The translations under genes and the position numbers were made by a program. Under the pieces are notes generated by a model. The model saw only the letters and a program-made list of their open reading frames with translations. It ran no database searches and was not told the DNA's origin. From Prochilodus magdalenae (Eukaryota > Chordata > Actinopteri > Characiformes > Prochilodontidae), in contig JAMWET010003091.1 in assembly GCA_024036415.1 (NCBI GenBank), positions 264,501-328,500 on the forward strand: DNA of 64,000 nt. Reading direction: 5' to 3'. The first letter of the stretch is position 1, and every line of letters starts with the position of its first letter. Shown here in pieces: positions 1 to 11,549 of this stretch.

Positions 1-2160
1 TTGTTATGGGAGATAGGTGGGGTAAGTCCCTTAAGGATTGACTGCACCATCCTGTGCCACACAGGTTGAAGGAGAAAGGTCTGGTCCCCTCACAATTTCA
101 TAGACGTTAATTGCAGCTTCATTAACGCGGCTATGAGCACATATCGGCAAATGTAACTGGTCACATGTACCTGAATTTGTTGCATGTGGCCCTGCAATGG
201 GTGCAACCAGTGAGTAATGCCTAAAGAGGTTTTCGATTCCTTCAAGTGCGTACAACCAAACGGTGCTTAATCATTTGGCTGTGGTTTAATACTGATCAGT
301 CTCAGCCCCACCTGCTGTAGACATGTTTGAGCGAAACAAGGTGTGGATAGAGATACGGAATACGTCACAAGATGAAGCTTCCAGAGAGAACTGGAGATGG
401 ATTTAATCACTTTGCTGTTTCAGTGAAAGTCTAAAATGATTTCAGTCTAGATTACGGTCTACTGTTAACATCAGTTTCAGATATTACACACAGCAAAGAA
501 CAAATATGTCTAAATATTCAGCCTTTGGAATATAATTTGGAATAGACAACATATAACAATGAATTTTATTTTTACCTCTATTTCACCTCAGACCATCACC
601 TGGTATCCTATGCAAAAATAAGATATTCAAAATATATGGCGGTATATTCTTATGGTCATTAAACTTTGGAATATTCAGGTAAAATATGACGATGTACAGA
701 ACTGTGCAGAACTCGGAGACCACTCATTTACTTATGAATTGTTCATTTTCAGAATCGGACAGAAAACAAACAAGTTTAACAAATAATAATGGAGAATTCT
801 TAACAACTAAATATAATATTGTGTATCCATCCTTGGCTGTAATGAGGTTTTTATTTCTTTTGGGAGATTTTCAGGTCTTTAAAGACATCTACAGGGATCC
901 TCCAAGGACTTTACATCCCGCATTTTGCTTCTCTCAATTCACTCAGTAACAGCTTCTTAACAACGTCTTTTCAGACCCAAATCATTCCTTCTCATACTGG
1001 AAGGATGGACAGAAGCTCTTGATGACTTTTTTAGACCTGGGTTTTGTTGGTCTTCCAGGTTTTACAGTTGTTAAGAGTCCCTCATATTTCATGTCCTGGT
1101 AAATTAATACCTTGCACTTATTTGGGGCTTTGAACAGAGATTACATGTATCAAAGGTGGTCTCTGATTCCCCTTTAGTAATGTTTCAGATGACCTAAACA
1201 AAGTTTTCTTAGTGAGGATTTAGGTAAGGCCAGTCATTCAGTCATTGGAGTCTGCCAATTGTGTTTGTACATAGAAGAATTTGTCTTCTGCATTTAACCC
1301 ATCTGTGAAGTGAAACACCCACATACACACACACTAGGGGGCAGTGAGCACACTTGCCTGGAGCAGTGGGTAGCCCTATCCACGGTGCCCAGGGAGCAGT
1401 TGGGGATTAGGTGCATTGCTCAAGGTCAACTCAGTATTTAATGTCCGTTCAGGGGTTTGAACCGGAGACCCTCCAGTCACAAGGCTGGTTACCTTAACCT
1501 CCATACCATCCAATACCTTTAAGATGAGATGGATCTCAAACTTATCATACTACATCCAGCCTGATCTCACTAATGCTCTTGTGTCTGAATGGGTTTCTGT
1601 AATAACGTTCATGATGATTGGACCAATAGAAAAGCTCCGAAACTCCATGGAATAAAGTCTTGTTATATTCATTTGCATTAACAGAAAATTTTGGTTAATG
1701 TTTTGGAGAGAAGGGGGTTTTGTCTGGGGGTGAGTGTGCCCAGGCTTTAGTCTCAGTGCGATTTGTATTAGAAATAACAGGACCAACACTCGAGGAAAGG
1801 CTCCCCTTTCTTTAGAATATAGTTTACATTCTTTGTCTTTGAGCTGACAGGAATCTCTGAGCTGGTGCCATCCACACAAAGGCACCTTTTATTAGTACAA
1901 TAGCCCTGAGAAACACTGGGGTCTGAGGTGATATGGACACACACAGACTGTCAGCCCTAAATTTACTGCAATCCAGAACACTTAATCCAAAGAGAGGCCG
2001 AAATGTGTTCATGTTACTGAATCAAACATCTTTAAATCATGTTTACATTTATGTGTAAAGGGATAGATCAGGTTACGTTTGTTCATTTTCAATGCTTGCT
2101 CCCAGCTTCATATACATAATATCTAATTACATATAACAGTAAGCAAGAAACAACTGTCAC
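1..2160. other. Intergenic sequence left of muc1
   Basis: No gene is recognised here. There is a 74-codon open frame on the minus strand (31-255) that I cannot assign; it could be a transposon remnant. A dispersed fish repeat occupies about 1255-1510 and is listed separately. The rest is AT-rich single-copy-looking sequence up to the poly(A) signal of the minus-strand muc1 gene. Confidence 0.5.
1255..1510. repeat. Dispersed teleost repeat (SINE-like)
   Basis: The stretch contains the phrases 'ctctgcatttaaccca', 'agggggcagtgagcacac' and 'cggtgcccagggagcagt', followed by 'ggtttgaaccggagaccctcc', which recur in many fish genomes as a short interspersed repeat. Read on either strand there is a degenerate tRNA-type B-box. 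The family name is not certain. Confidence 0.6.
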
Positions 2161-2183
2161 TCAAGCACTTTTAAAGCAGTTAT

Positions 2184-2189
2184 TTTATT
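2184..2189 (-). other. muc1: Poly(A) signal of muc1
   Basis: The plus strand reads tttatt, which is AATAAA on the minus strand. It lies about 370 bases beyond the proposed stop codon of muc1 at 2555-2557 and would end a 3' UTR of ordinary length. This supports placing the last exon at 2555-2614. Confidence 0.55.
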
Positions 2190-2554
2190 TATATAATCAG
2201 AATATATACATTTGCATAATCAGACAAACCCATCTTTAAAGCATATTGATCCTGTCTTATAGAACATTACAGTCACATGCAAAATTATTTACAGTAATAT
2301 AATAAGTTGTGTTTTCAAAATTGCCCTAGTAATAACAGATGATTGTACAAATTCCTGTGTGATATTTGGTATTACAGTCAGTGATGCCTTTCCCATAGTT
2401 GCATACAAAGGCAAAGATGGGAGGATGAAGGAAGAACAGAAGAGGGGGAGTCAAAAAAAAGCACCTGAATGAAATTGAACAGCTGTGAGTAAATAATGAC
2501 GTGATTTCATTCGAAGGCTTTCCATTAATCTTTAAGCCGTGAAGCGTTGCGGCA

Positions 2555-5500
2555 TCAGTTGTTCACTATGTACATCCCAGTCCGGTTTCTCGGAGACGTC
2601 TCGGAATCTGAGTCCTGCTAATTGAGATTAAGATGTTTAAATACCAATCTGATCTGATTACAGGCATGGCTTCATAAACCCACCGACATGGCGTAAACCC
2701 TCCTCTCTTTAGGAACTTCTAAACGTACAATTAGTGAAAAATAAAGGAGCTCGGGTAAATACTATATGAGTGTATTTAACCTGGAAGAAGTGTAAAGAGA
2801 TCAGGATTCCCTTTCCATGAGCGGCTGTACATGGACCTGCTGCAATGCGACCAGCATGGAGTTACTAACAGTCCATCAAAGGCCTCTTTGTGTGGGGGAA
2901 CTGGAGCAACAGTGCAGAATGACCTCAAGCAAAGCCATAGTGTAATCATTTAAATACATACATTAATATGCAATATGTATCAAGCAAAATCTTCTTTCTA
3001 ATGAAAAGTGGAATTAAATAAACTGTGTTTTGGGCATCGGTATTAAACCCTCAGTCTTTAAAGCCCATACAAGTGAAAGCATCTTAAATGTAGATTATGT
3101 TTCTTATCCTGAAACTATTGTATTAATATTATAGGACTGAAATTGTCTGTCTTTTTTTTCTAGATAATCTTGCGTGCAGCCTTTTAGACAAGAATGTAAT
3201 TAGTTATACAACATTTACAATCTACAGTTAGACCATGAACACATTGGTGTGTTATGAGACCTAGAGGAGTGTGCTAAGGCAAGATTACCAGAGCCCCAAA
3301 GAGATATGTTCTGAGCAATGCCATAGAAGAACCTGTTGTAATTCCCTAAACAGCCTTTCAGTGCATCATTCCTTAGAGAAATATCCCTTCATACGTAGTC
3401 TTGTCACCAAAAATTCCTTTTGGCACCTTTATTTTGAAGTGTGTGCTCCAGAATTCCTCGCTTCGCTGCTGGGGGTTGAGCTGCAGACAGTGCAGTGTAA
3501 AGTCTGATAAGACGGCGGTTTGGGAAACAGAAGCTCAGAGCAGGAGTAGAGTTTCCCACGCCTCAGGTTTCTCTGTCAAAGCTTCCCGCGCACAAAGGGA
3601 GGCCTATACAGGTCTGAGGGAAGTGGGGCTGCTGAGTAACGGCAGCCAACTTTGCCTGCCACTGAGCAGCGTTTGTGCTGGCGTGTTTTACATGGATGGA
3701 GATGGAGATGGGGGAATGCTAATTCCATGCAGGGGGACTACTGTTACCTCCACATTAACCCCTGCACTTAGAGCTCAAAGGACCGATCTCATAATCATTT
3801 TCTCCTTTTTTCTACCTGTACAAAAATAACACAGTATGGTGCTGTATTTGCTACACATACATCTAGAAACTGTGGATTAATTTTACTGCTCATATCTCAC
3901 AGAGTGCAAATATGTGCTTGATTCATATGTGCACTTTGCTTCCACTCTTGTACAGGGAATCCTTACTGTTGAGACATATAGGCTCATAGGACTGACCACA
4001 CTGCAACCATATGACATCATCATGACGTGGAGGTCATGGTCTATTTGATATGTATGTCATATTTCCGTCCTATTGGACATGTCCACTGTTTTAAGGCACA
4101 TATGGCTCAACAGTCAAGCTGTCCCTTAATGACAAAGAAAGGTTATTAACAGTCCTCGGATTGGGTGCACCATGTTAGGGAAAACCTGAAGAACCTGTGG
4201 AGGTTCTTTAAGCTTCATGCTCACACATCCCATTTGCAAAAAATGGTTCTTTAGAGAAGCATCCATTTAGTCAACCAAAAGTGGCTCTTCTATGGCAGAG
4301 GTGCTCATTCCTGGAGATCTACCACCCTGGAAAGGTCAGATCCAACACACATAGTTCTGATATTCAGAGGCACCTGAAGGCCTATACAGCTTGGATCAGG
4401 TGGGTTAGATTAGGTTGTTGTTAAACTCCACAGCGTGGTAGATCACTGGGACCAGGACTGAGCACCCTTGTTCTATGGCACCTTTATATTTTGCTCCTTT
4501 ATTTTAAAAAGTGCACAAGAATGAACTTTTTTACAATTAGCAACAAAAGAAGTGTCAAATGAAAGACACTATCCATTCCTGTTGAACTATTTGAATCAAG
4601 TAAATACCGAGGCTCTGGTTGGTATGGGTGCTCTCAAAGCATTATTGATGCACACTGGACATGGATGGAGCCTATCAAGTCATAGATGGAGATTTACTCA
4701 CCGGTGACTTGCCGTTTTGCGACTCAAACGTGCTGTGTGTGGAGTACAAAGGAATGTCAGGGTTATAGTAGCCTGGAGGGTCTGGATCAGACACGTTCAT
4801 AAAGCCACGCCGTCTCCACCAACAGCACCAGCACACCAGCTGCGGGGAGGAGCAGGCTTCATTTACGGTTCAATACATCAGTGCTAAGAGAGCAGCCATG
4901 ACCATTTCACCAGCACTCTTAAAAATAAAGGCCCTCAAACGGGTCTTGGGTTCTAGAACTAAGTTTTTAAGTGACTTTCATTACATCCTTAGAATTGCAT
5001 TCGGTATTTCCATGCTATAGGAATGCGAAATGCAAATCCGGCAAGGAGGGAGGTTCCATTGAGTTTTAAAGAGTACCTGATATAGAACTTTTATTATATA
5101 GATTATATAGATATTTTTTTTAATATAGATATAGAACTTATTACGCTAAGTTTCTTTAAACTTTATCTAGGTTCTTGATACGCTGCTAAAAGGGTGCCAA
5201 ATATATATTGTATATATATATACAAGGATTCAATAACAATTTAACTTTCCCTATTAACTTTAACAAAAAAAGGTCCTTCATACTCACACATCTCATTTAC
5301 AAAAATGGGTTCTTTAAAGAAAAGTTTCATTAGGGAGCTAAGGCTGTCAGTCTATGGCATCACTCCACCTTTATTTTTAAGAGTAGATATGATCAGTGAA
5401 TTGGAAACATGTGCATTAAATAACATCACAGTCACACTGAGGTACAAAGTAAAACCTTTATCAGGGACATCTAACAATCAGTACAGACATATCAGTACAG

Positions 5501-8500
5501 ACAGGATCTCCACTATGTTACAGTATGTAGTATGGTCTTCAATGTATGTAAAGAGTCATAGAAGAAAATCCAAATTACATTATTATCCATTATTCCATTT
5601 TTACAGCTCTAAATGGTTTGATTGGGAGTCTATGTGAGACTCACCAGCAGAATGAAGAGGAGGAGAAGGAGGAGGAGTATGATGGCCGCCAGCACCAGCA
5701 GGGCCACGCCCCAGCCAGGCACACCTTGATCTGTTGCTGAGCCTGTATTGGTTGAGCTGGATGACTGACTGGCAGCTTGATGACTGGAGGATGCTGTGGT
5801 CAGGTTGCCAAGATTCACTGTGACGTTAGTGCTGATTGTTGCATTGACCGTTTCATTCAAATTATGAGTTGAATTGTTTGTCGGAAGTGCAGTAAAGTGT
5901 GTTTCGTTATTCGCGCCTTTGGACGGGTGCAAAGTGGTAAAAATGGGATGTCCGATCACAGTGTGAGTTTGTGGTGATCTAGAGGAATGAGATGTAGGAT
6001 CTGTTCTGGAATGACTGGTGGGGGTTGTTGATGCATGTGTAGAAGAGTGTGTGGAGAAGTGTGTAGAAGACTGTATGGAGGAGTGTGTGGAGGACTGTGC
6101 AGAAGGGTGTGTGAAGGAGTTTGTGGAGGACTGTGTGGAGGAATTTGCAGAGGAGTTTGCGGAGGAGTTTGTGGAGGAGTTTGTGGAGGAGTTTGTGGGA
6201 AAATGTGTGGAGAAGTTTGTGGAGGGTTGTGTGAAGGGTTGTGCAGAGGGGTGTGTGGTGGAGTTTGTGGAGGAGTTTGTGGATGAGTTTGTGGAGGAGT
6301 TTGTGGATGAGTTTGTGGAGGAGTTTGTGAAGGAGTTTGTGGAGAAGTTTGTGGAGAAGTGTGTGGAAGGCTGTGTGACGGGCTGTGCAGAGGTATGTGT
6401 AGAGTTGAGTGAAGAGGAGTTTGTGGAGGAGTTTGTGGTAGACAGTGCCGAGGGGTGTGCAGAGATGTTTGTGAAGGAGTTTGCAGAAGACAGTGTAATA
6501 GAAAGTGTTGAAGAATTTGTGCTCTGTGTTGTGGTAGTAATGCTAACTGATGGAGCAGTTGGTGTAGATCCTTGTTCCAGAGGGAGTGTTGCATGTGTGG
6601 GTTCTTGATCTGTGAAAGGACAAAATCATACACATTATAAACAAATATATTTAACTATCTATTGTCTAAACTGTATACAGTCTCAAACATGTTGCGCATG
6701 TGTATGGAACATTACTATACTACGAAAAAATCTTAAATGTAATCAATAGCTTAATATTCCTCATTTTGAGATTTGTAAGAACTGTTGTAGGAATATTGTA
6801 ATACATACAATAGTACATAATATAATATAATATAATATAATATAATATAATATAATATAATATAATATAATATAATATAGCTTATATTTAAATATATCTA
6901 TATATTTTTTTAAGGAAATGCAGTTTGTGAATTGATCTGCAATCAATTTAAATAGTCTTAAAAGGTCATATAAAATTTAGGTTAATAACAATATAGGAAA
7001 TGGTCTTTTTAAATGGGCTTGCTTTAAAACAGTCTTGTAATAAAGTTGTGGCATTCACTTCATAGGATATAATTTGAGTAATTTTTTTGTTTTACATGGT
7101 TTATGTAGAAACAAGTGCTATAGTTTCATATGACAAAAGTCAAAAGGTGCTGATGGTAAAGATTTTTGTACTGCTTAAGTATTAAGTAGCACTATACAGT
7201 TTGCTGCTGTCGCAACTAAACCTCATATCTCCATTTTTTGGATTTAAAAAAAATATATTTGATGGCCTTACATTGGGTGTAAAGTTTATGATGAACTGAT
7301 CAAAAGAAATTACCCCAAGTAACTTGGAAAAGTAGGTTTAACTGACTTACATTAAAAGTAAAGGGGCAGTGGTTTAAACCAGTGTCTGACATTGTCTGTA
7401 TCCCACACTGTCATGGTTTTCTTATCACAAGTGATCAGGAGGAAGGCTTTCTTACCTGAAGTATAGCTGATGTTTAGATCCAGCACTGGAGATGGATGCA
7501 CTTGGTAAGTATTTACAAAGATGTTTTTCAGAAGAAACTGATTGATTTGAGTAGCGCCAAACAAGACAGTGGAAGTGGCGATCACAGATCCATTGCTGAG
7601 GGAAAACAAAATTGTGTTTACAAACATCAGAAAGGATGTGGGATTTGTTTGTTATGTAGTACAGTAATATCTCCAGTTCCTCTTATCAAGTAGTGAGAAG
7701 ATTTAAAGGAACTAATAAGAAATAAGCCCAGGCCAGATTTGCTTTGTGTAATCCTTTCACAGTCAATTAACTTCAGCATTATTGTGGTGTTAAGAATAAT
7801 CTAAAATATGTATATTTCTATTTGAAACATAGTTACCTGAAAGTCATCTGTGAAATCCCTTCATACTGAATCATTGGTGTAAAGCTGAAGGTGTTGCGAA
7901 ACTGAACAGAGAAGGGAAAACTTAAATGTGGTGTTTGCACAGCTTTGAAATGCATAAACACGTATAAATGCCAGTACAAACAACTTCTTGGCGTGTGTAG
8001 TTCAGCATTTGTCTTATGCCTTATGAGTCATTAATTACTGTTGGCCTGTTTTTATCAGAAGCTTAACATTAAGGATAATGCATCTTACCACGTTCTCCAC
8101 CTCCTGTCGTAAGGTTTTATATTGCGTTGATTGTGGGTCCGTGAGTGAGTCATTGTAAATCCGGTTGATGATTTTGATCCCAATGACAAAAGCAGAACGG
8201 GAATGTGCAAGCGTTGTGCCACCTCCAGGAGCAACAGTGACGTTGCCAGTCAAAACAACACCTGCAGATAGGAGAGGTTAAACACAGCTGGAGATCTGCA
8301 ATAGCCAAAACCCTTCTGCCTGTTTTTATTGGTTTCTCTCACTAGTAGAATTTTTTTACTTTTATAAAAGTTCACATTTTAAAGTTTTTAAAGAAAAGAA
8401 AAACATTTGAAGAAACGATGACATATTTAAATAGAGTAATATATAGATGGCATAATATGATCCAGTGCTGTTGAATATGAATTTTGTCTAGGACAACACA

Positions 8501-8978
8501 CATGGTATTCCATTTCTCACTCTTCTGGAACAAAAGGAATGCTGACAGGAACAGTGCATTATAAACTGTTTACCATAAATAGCAGACAACTTTATTCGAC
8601 ACCTATATGTTATCATTTTTAAGAGCCTACCATTAAAGGTCATTAAAATGATGATACTGATCTTGAATTAAAATAAAACAGGTTCAACTTTCACTTATTT
8701 TGGTGAAAATGTTAACACATACAGCTCACTTAACTACACTTCATCTAACTTTCTCAACATTTTTATTTAAGGTTTTAGAGGAGTTTCACATCAGCATTAA
8801 AATAACAGGCAAAGAATCAGTTCTCAGAACTGGACCCCCTGAATTTAAATGGTGGAACGTTAAAGCAATGCTTCTTCGGATACTGCCATAAATCATGTAA
8901 AACTGTGAAATATGTATGTATCTTACCTGAAAAAGATACTAGCAACCCAATAATCCAAAACAGAGACTTCCCCATCAT
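2555..8978 (-). CDS. muc1: muc1-like transmembrane mucin with SEA domain, seven coding exons, about 530 aa
   Basis: Exons (minus strand): 8978-8927, 8261-8089, 7901-7837, 7595-7456, 6609-5645, 4839-4702, 2614-2555. All have GT-AG borders and phases that fit. Residues 1-22 are a signal peptide (MMGKSLFWIIGLLVSFSG...). Residues about 40-140 are a SEA domain with the self-cleavage motif G99|S100-V-I-A. Residues 144-438 are rich in Thr, Ser, Asn and His, with some three dozen tetrapeptide repeats. At 439 comes GVPGWGVALLVL and a Leu-rich membrane span, then CWCCWWRRR and a tail of about 55 residues with YYNPDIPLYSTHSTF. Human MUC1 has GVPGWGIALLVL in the same place and a similar Tyr/His/Pro tail motif, and its gene also adjoins THBS3 and MTX1. 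The protein should sit on epithelial apical membranes as a glycosylated barrier and signalling molecule. The mucin domain lies after the SEA domain, the reverse of mammals. The last exon (DSDSETSPRN...MYIVNN) is the least certain part. Confidence 0.85.
2615..4701 (-). other. Last intron of muc1
   Basis: The intron runs between the donor CCG|GTGAGT and the acceptor tagcag|GAC. It contains a short terminal-inverted-repeat element (4300-4467). Open frames on the plus strand at 3271-3829 show no domain or splice context and look like chance. I see no further muc1 exon here, but a short one could be missed. Confidence 0.5.
4300..4467. mobile_element. Short terminal-inverted-repeat element
   Basis: The left end reads GGTGCTCATTCCTGG then GATCTACCAC. 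The reverse complement of the right end reads GGTGCTCAGTCCTGG then GATCTACCAC. The two ends form an inverted repeat of about 25 bases around a 110-base core. The size and ends match a very common non-autonomous fish repeat. It carries no coding capacity. Confidence 0.65.
6035..6480 (-). repeat. muc1: 12-bp coding minisatellite of muc1 (tetrapeptide mucin repeat)
   Basis: The minus-strand unit is close to ACA AAC TCC TCC, encoding Thr-Asn-Ser-Ser. Asn is replaced by His or Gln, and the final Ser by Phe, in part of the units. There are about 37 units, approximately residues 187-335. Units with Asn-Ser-Ser or Asn-Ser-Phe-Thr order create dense N-glycan sequons as well as O-glycan sites. The frame is open throughout on the minus strand and continues into the membrane exon. 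Reading the plus strand gives a low-complexity Val/Glu/Cys open frame that is only an antisense shadow. Confidence 0.85.
6816..6880. repeat. (ATAAT)n microsatellite
   Basis: About 13 perfect copies of a pentanucleotide ATAAT unit lie in the fourth intron of muc1, just upstream (in gene direction) of the mucin-repeat exon. Confidence 0.95.
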
Positions 8979-9209
8979 AATGTACAGCTCAATGAAGCGC
9001 TAATCCTTCAGCCTGTGGTCTCCTCTGGTCAGGTTTAGTCCTAATAAAGCAGAGCTTTGGCCTGAGTGCCTCACTATAAGAATGAACAGTCTCTTTATTG
9101 TTTGAGCACCTGAGCAGGTACCACAGTCAGCGGGGTGGGACCCAAACTACTTAATCAGTGCGTCACGTTTACGCTGATTCTTTACTTTCCACAGAACAGT
9201 GGGTACCAC

Positions 9210-9218
9210 CATATATAG
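9210..9218 (-). promoter_or_regulatory. muc1: Candidate TATA box of muc1
   Basis: The minus strand reads CCTATATATGG about 235 bases upstream of the muc1 ATG at 8978. A second, weaker AT-rich match lies nearer, at about 9098 (AATAAAGAG). Neither is proven. The 5' UTR between has no upstream exon that I can define. Confidence 0.3.
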
Positions 9219-9713
9219 GGCTGGAAACGATCAGGTGTAGAATTGATGAAGATGATCTAAAGTAAACAGGCTACCAAAGTGAAATATGCGTTCCCTGCTG
9301 ACGATTTTCTGTTGGTTTCTCGAAGGTTGCTCTACAGTGATTTGCTTCACTGCTGATTTATATTAGGGCTTCATTTTGAAACAGGGCTTCAGATTCAGAA
9401 TCAAGGCTAAAGAATAAGACTGATTTTTATTACAATGAAAGAAATGTGTATGGGCAAGTAAAAATCATCATAAAACTGTTCAGTGTATCCAGTAATTCTC
9501 ATTATTAGATTGTAATATGACTACAAGATTGAGTAGGTTAATGTGGTATCTCATGAAACTATCTTATTCCACTGGCAGATCATTTTGACTGTTTCAAGAA
9601 CTTATGCTTCCAATGACTTGATGTATATATATACTTGATGTGTGAATAAATGTCCCATATTTTTATCGTTACTATTACAGAGTGCTAATCACACTGAATC
9701 ACAAAGAAATGCC

Positions 9714-9972
9714 ATATATTGTCGCTGTCCAAAGTAAAACAAATATCTCCAAAATGGCAACTTTACAGGAGAGGCCAAAAACCTCATTCAATTTTAATGT
9801 AAGTCAATGGAACCAGATGTCTTACCAAGAACTTTTGGGCCATTTCAGTTGGTCCATTCATCATGCAAATCTCACACAGTGTAAACAGCAGCTGCTGTTT
9901 TCAAATGATGCATAAAAGTCAAAATGGCCAAAAATGGAGATACATGTTTTTTCATTGGACAGTGACGATATA
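9714..9972. mobile_element. Non-autonomous TIR element, copy 1 of 3
   Basis: The left end is TATATTGTCGCTGTCCAAAG. The reverse complement of the right end is TATATCGTCACTGTCCAATG. Both ends continue into AAATATCTCC or ATGTATCTCC, so about 45 bases at each end are inverted repeats. A related copy lies at 63446-63706 in reverse orientation, and a decayed copy lies at about 15840-16056. The inner sequence includes 'aactttacaggagaggccaaaaacctcatt'-like runs shared by the copies. It has no transposase. Confidence 0.7.
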
Positions 9973-10702
9973 GTATATATATCCATCCACTTATATACAA
10001 GGTTGGGATGTAATGAAACACAAGTACTGGAAATATGCAGGTTACAGTTTGTAAAGGCATTTTCATAATATTGTTGGGTGGTGTTTTATTACTCTCTTTT
10101 GGAATACTTGTAGACTACTTATCCACCAAGCTCAAAAATACATCCCATCTTTAAAAGACACACTGTAAATGCTGATTAAGTATTTTAAAAACAGCACACA
10201 GCACAGCATACTCGTAGGAGGAACCCAAACAATCTTCTTTAAAAAACGCTGATGTTCTTTCTAAAGCCTGAATAGACGATAAATCAGTCTATTATAAATC
10301 TGAGTGTTGGTAAACTCTTTTAAGGGAGGACTGAACTAAGTAGTCTACTCAGTAATGGACATGTATTTGAATGATACGCTTTTAACTGTGCTGCTTTCAG
10401 GCATTTGTTTTGTGGCAAGTTACATACCTATAATTAACTTTACATGGCTCCCACTTTGCAGTCAAATCATAAGTTGCTTAAGACGATAAGATGTTTTACA
10501 GCCTCTGTCTGACATATCTCTTTGAGCTCATGTATACTAGTAAGGATATTAATTACTGTTTCCATATTAATGAACTAATGTATAAACATCATAAATCTAT
10601 CATTTGTCTCGGCTTGTTTCCTATAATAGCCGATCTTTGTTGTTAGCGAAGCACCTTTAGTTTGTGTGCTATAGTATATATGTATGTGGGTGTGTATTAT
10701 AG

Positions 10703-10983
10703 GTGCAAGTCTCCCAGTGTGCTGTGGATATGGGCACAAATTATTTTATTTTGTGATGTCTCGGAAGCGTCTGGTCAGTGCTCCTCTGTCATATGGCTAC
10801 TCTACCAACCAGTAGGTGGCCTTGTGATCTACCCCCACCACTGTGAAATGACAGTTCAGAAAGACACACACTGCCTGCTGATCATTTCCCAGGCCACTCT
10901 TTCAGATAGCGGCACTTTTTACTGTCTGCTTTTGAATTCTGGGCTGGACGTTATGGGTAATGGAACAGAACTGACAGTCACAG
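10703..10983 (+). pseudogene. Immunoglobulin V-type domain exon, probably damaged
   Basis: The open frame shows typical V-set marks. There is a B-strand Cys in ILFCDVS and a C-strand Trp in SVIWLL. Further on are ATLSDSGTFYC (the D-x-G-x-Y-x-C motif) and a J-like G strand, GNGTELTVT. The N-terminal part reads better one base out of frame (VQVSQ...VDMGTNYFIL), which suggests a single-base frameshift near 10755. No good splice donor follows the G strand (the sequence reads TCACAG|ATAAAT). The fold recalls fish novel immune-type receptors or other inhibitory Ig receptors. The membrane and tail exons at 12624-13344 probably belong to it. The exact family is uncertain. Confidence 0.5.
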
Positions 10984-11549
10984 ATAAATATCCTCAATAA
11001 ATTTGAATCTATGGTGAATTGCTTTTTATGAAGCTCAATATGTAACATGCTAATAAAAGAGTTAGTACATTTGTGCATCTGTTCCTATAATCCTAAATTG
11101 TCACATCCGAGGCATCATGTCACATACGAAAAACCGGCGAAACTGATAAAGCAAAATATTATAAGCTCATTATAATTATTATAATGTCATTATAATGTCA
11201 AGGTTTCTGTTGTTATTTACAATTCACAATTCATCAACTTTTTATTTTACATGTACATTACACATTACCACTTGCGGGCAAACTATGGGCCAAGCCTGAA
11301 ATGGCTTTTAATAGCCTAAACAACAAATCATTAAATTACCAGATGAAGTGACGTTGTATGGGAAGCTTTTACCTTCAATTTCTTTAAACAGTGAAGTTCG
11401 GTTTGAATCTAGCAGACAGTCTTTTACAGAAAGAGGCAGAATCATGCCACTCTGCACTGGCATCTCAAAATAATTTTTATAGTTCTGAAGGAACTTTGGT
11501 AGTATAGCTAAAGTCTGACGATTTTCTGCAGCACAACGACACAAAAGTG

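Noticed and set aside
1550..2012. Overlapping minus-strand frames left of muc1 that could have been a neighbouring gene such as trim46
   Set aside because: No RING, B-box or SPRY motifs, and no splice structure.
6018..6608. A 196-codon plus-strand frame rich in Val, Glu and Cys
   Set aside because: It is the antisense of the 12-bp coding minisatellite of muc1. The minus-strand frame has splice sites and joins to the SEA and membrane parts.
5956..6633. A 225-codon minus-strand frame rich in Pro, Gln, Thr and His over the same repeat
   Set aside because: It is out of phase with the upstream SEA exon and with the GVPGWG membrane frame. The mucin frame one base away satisfies both.
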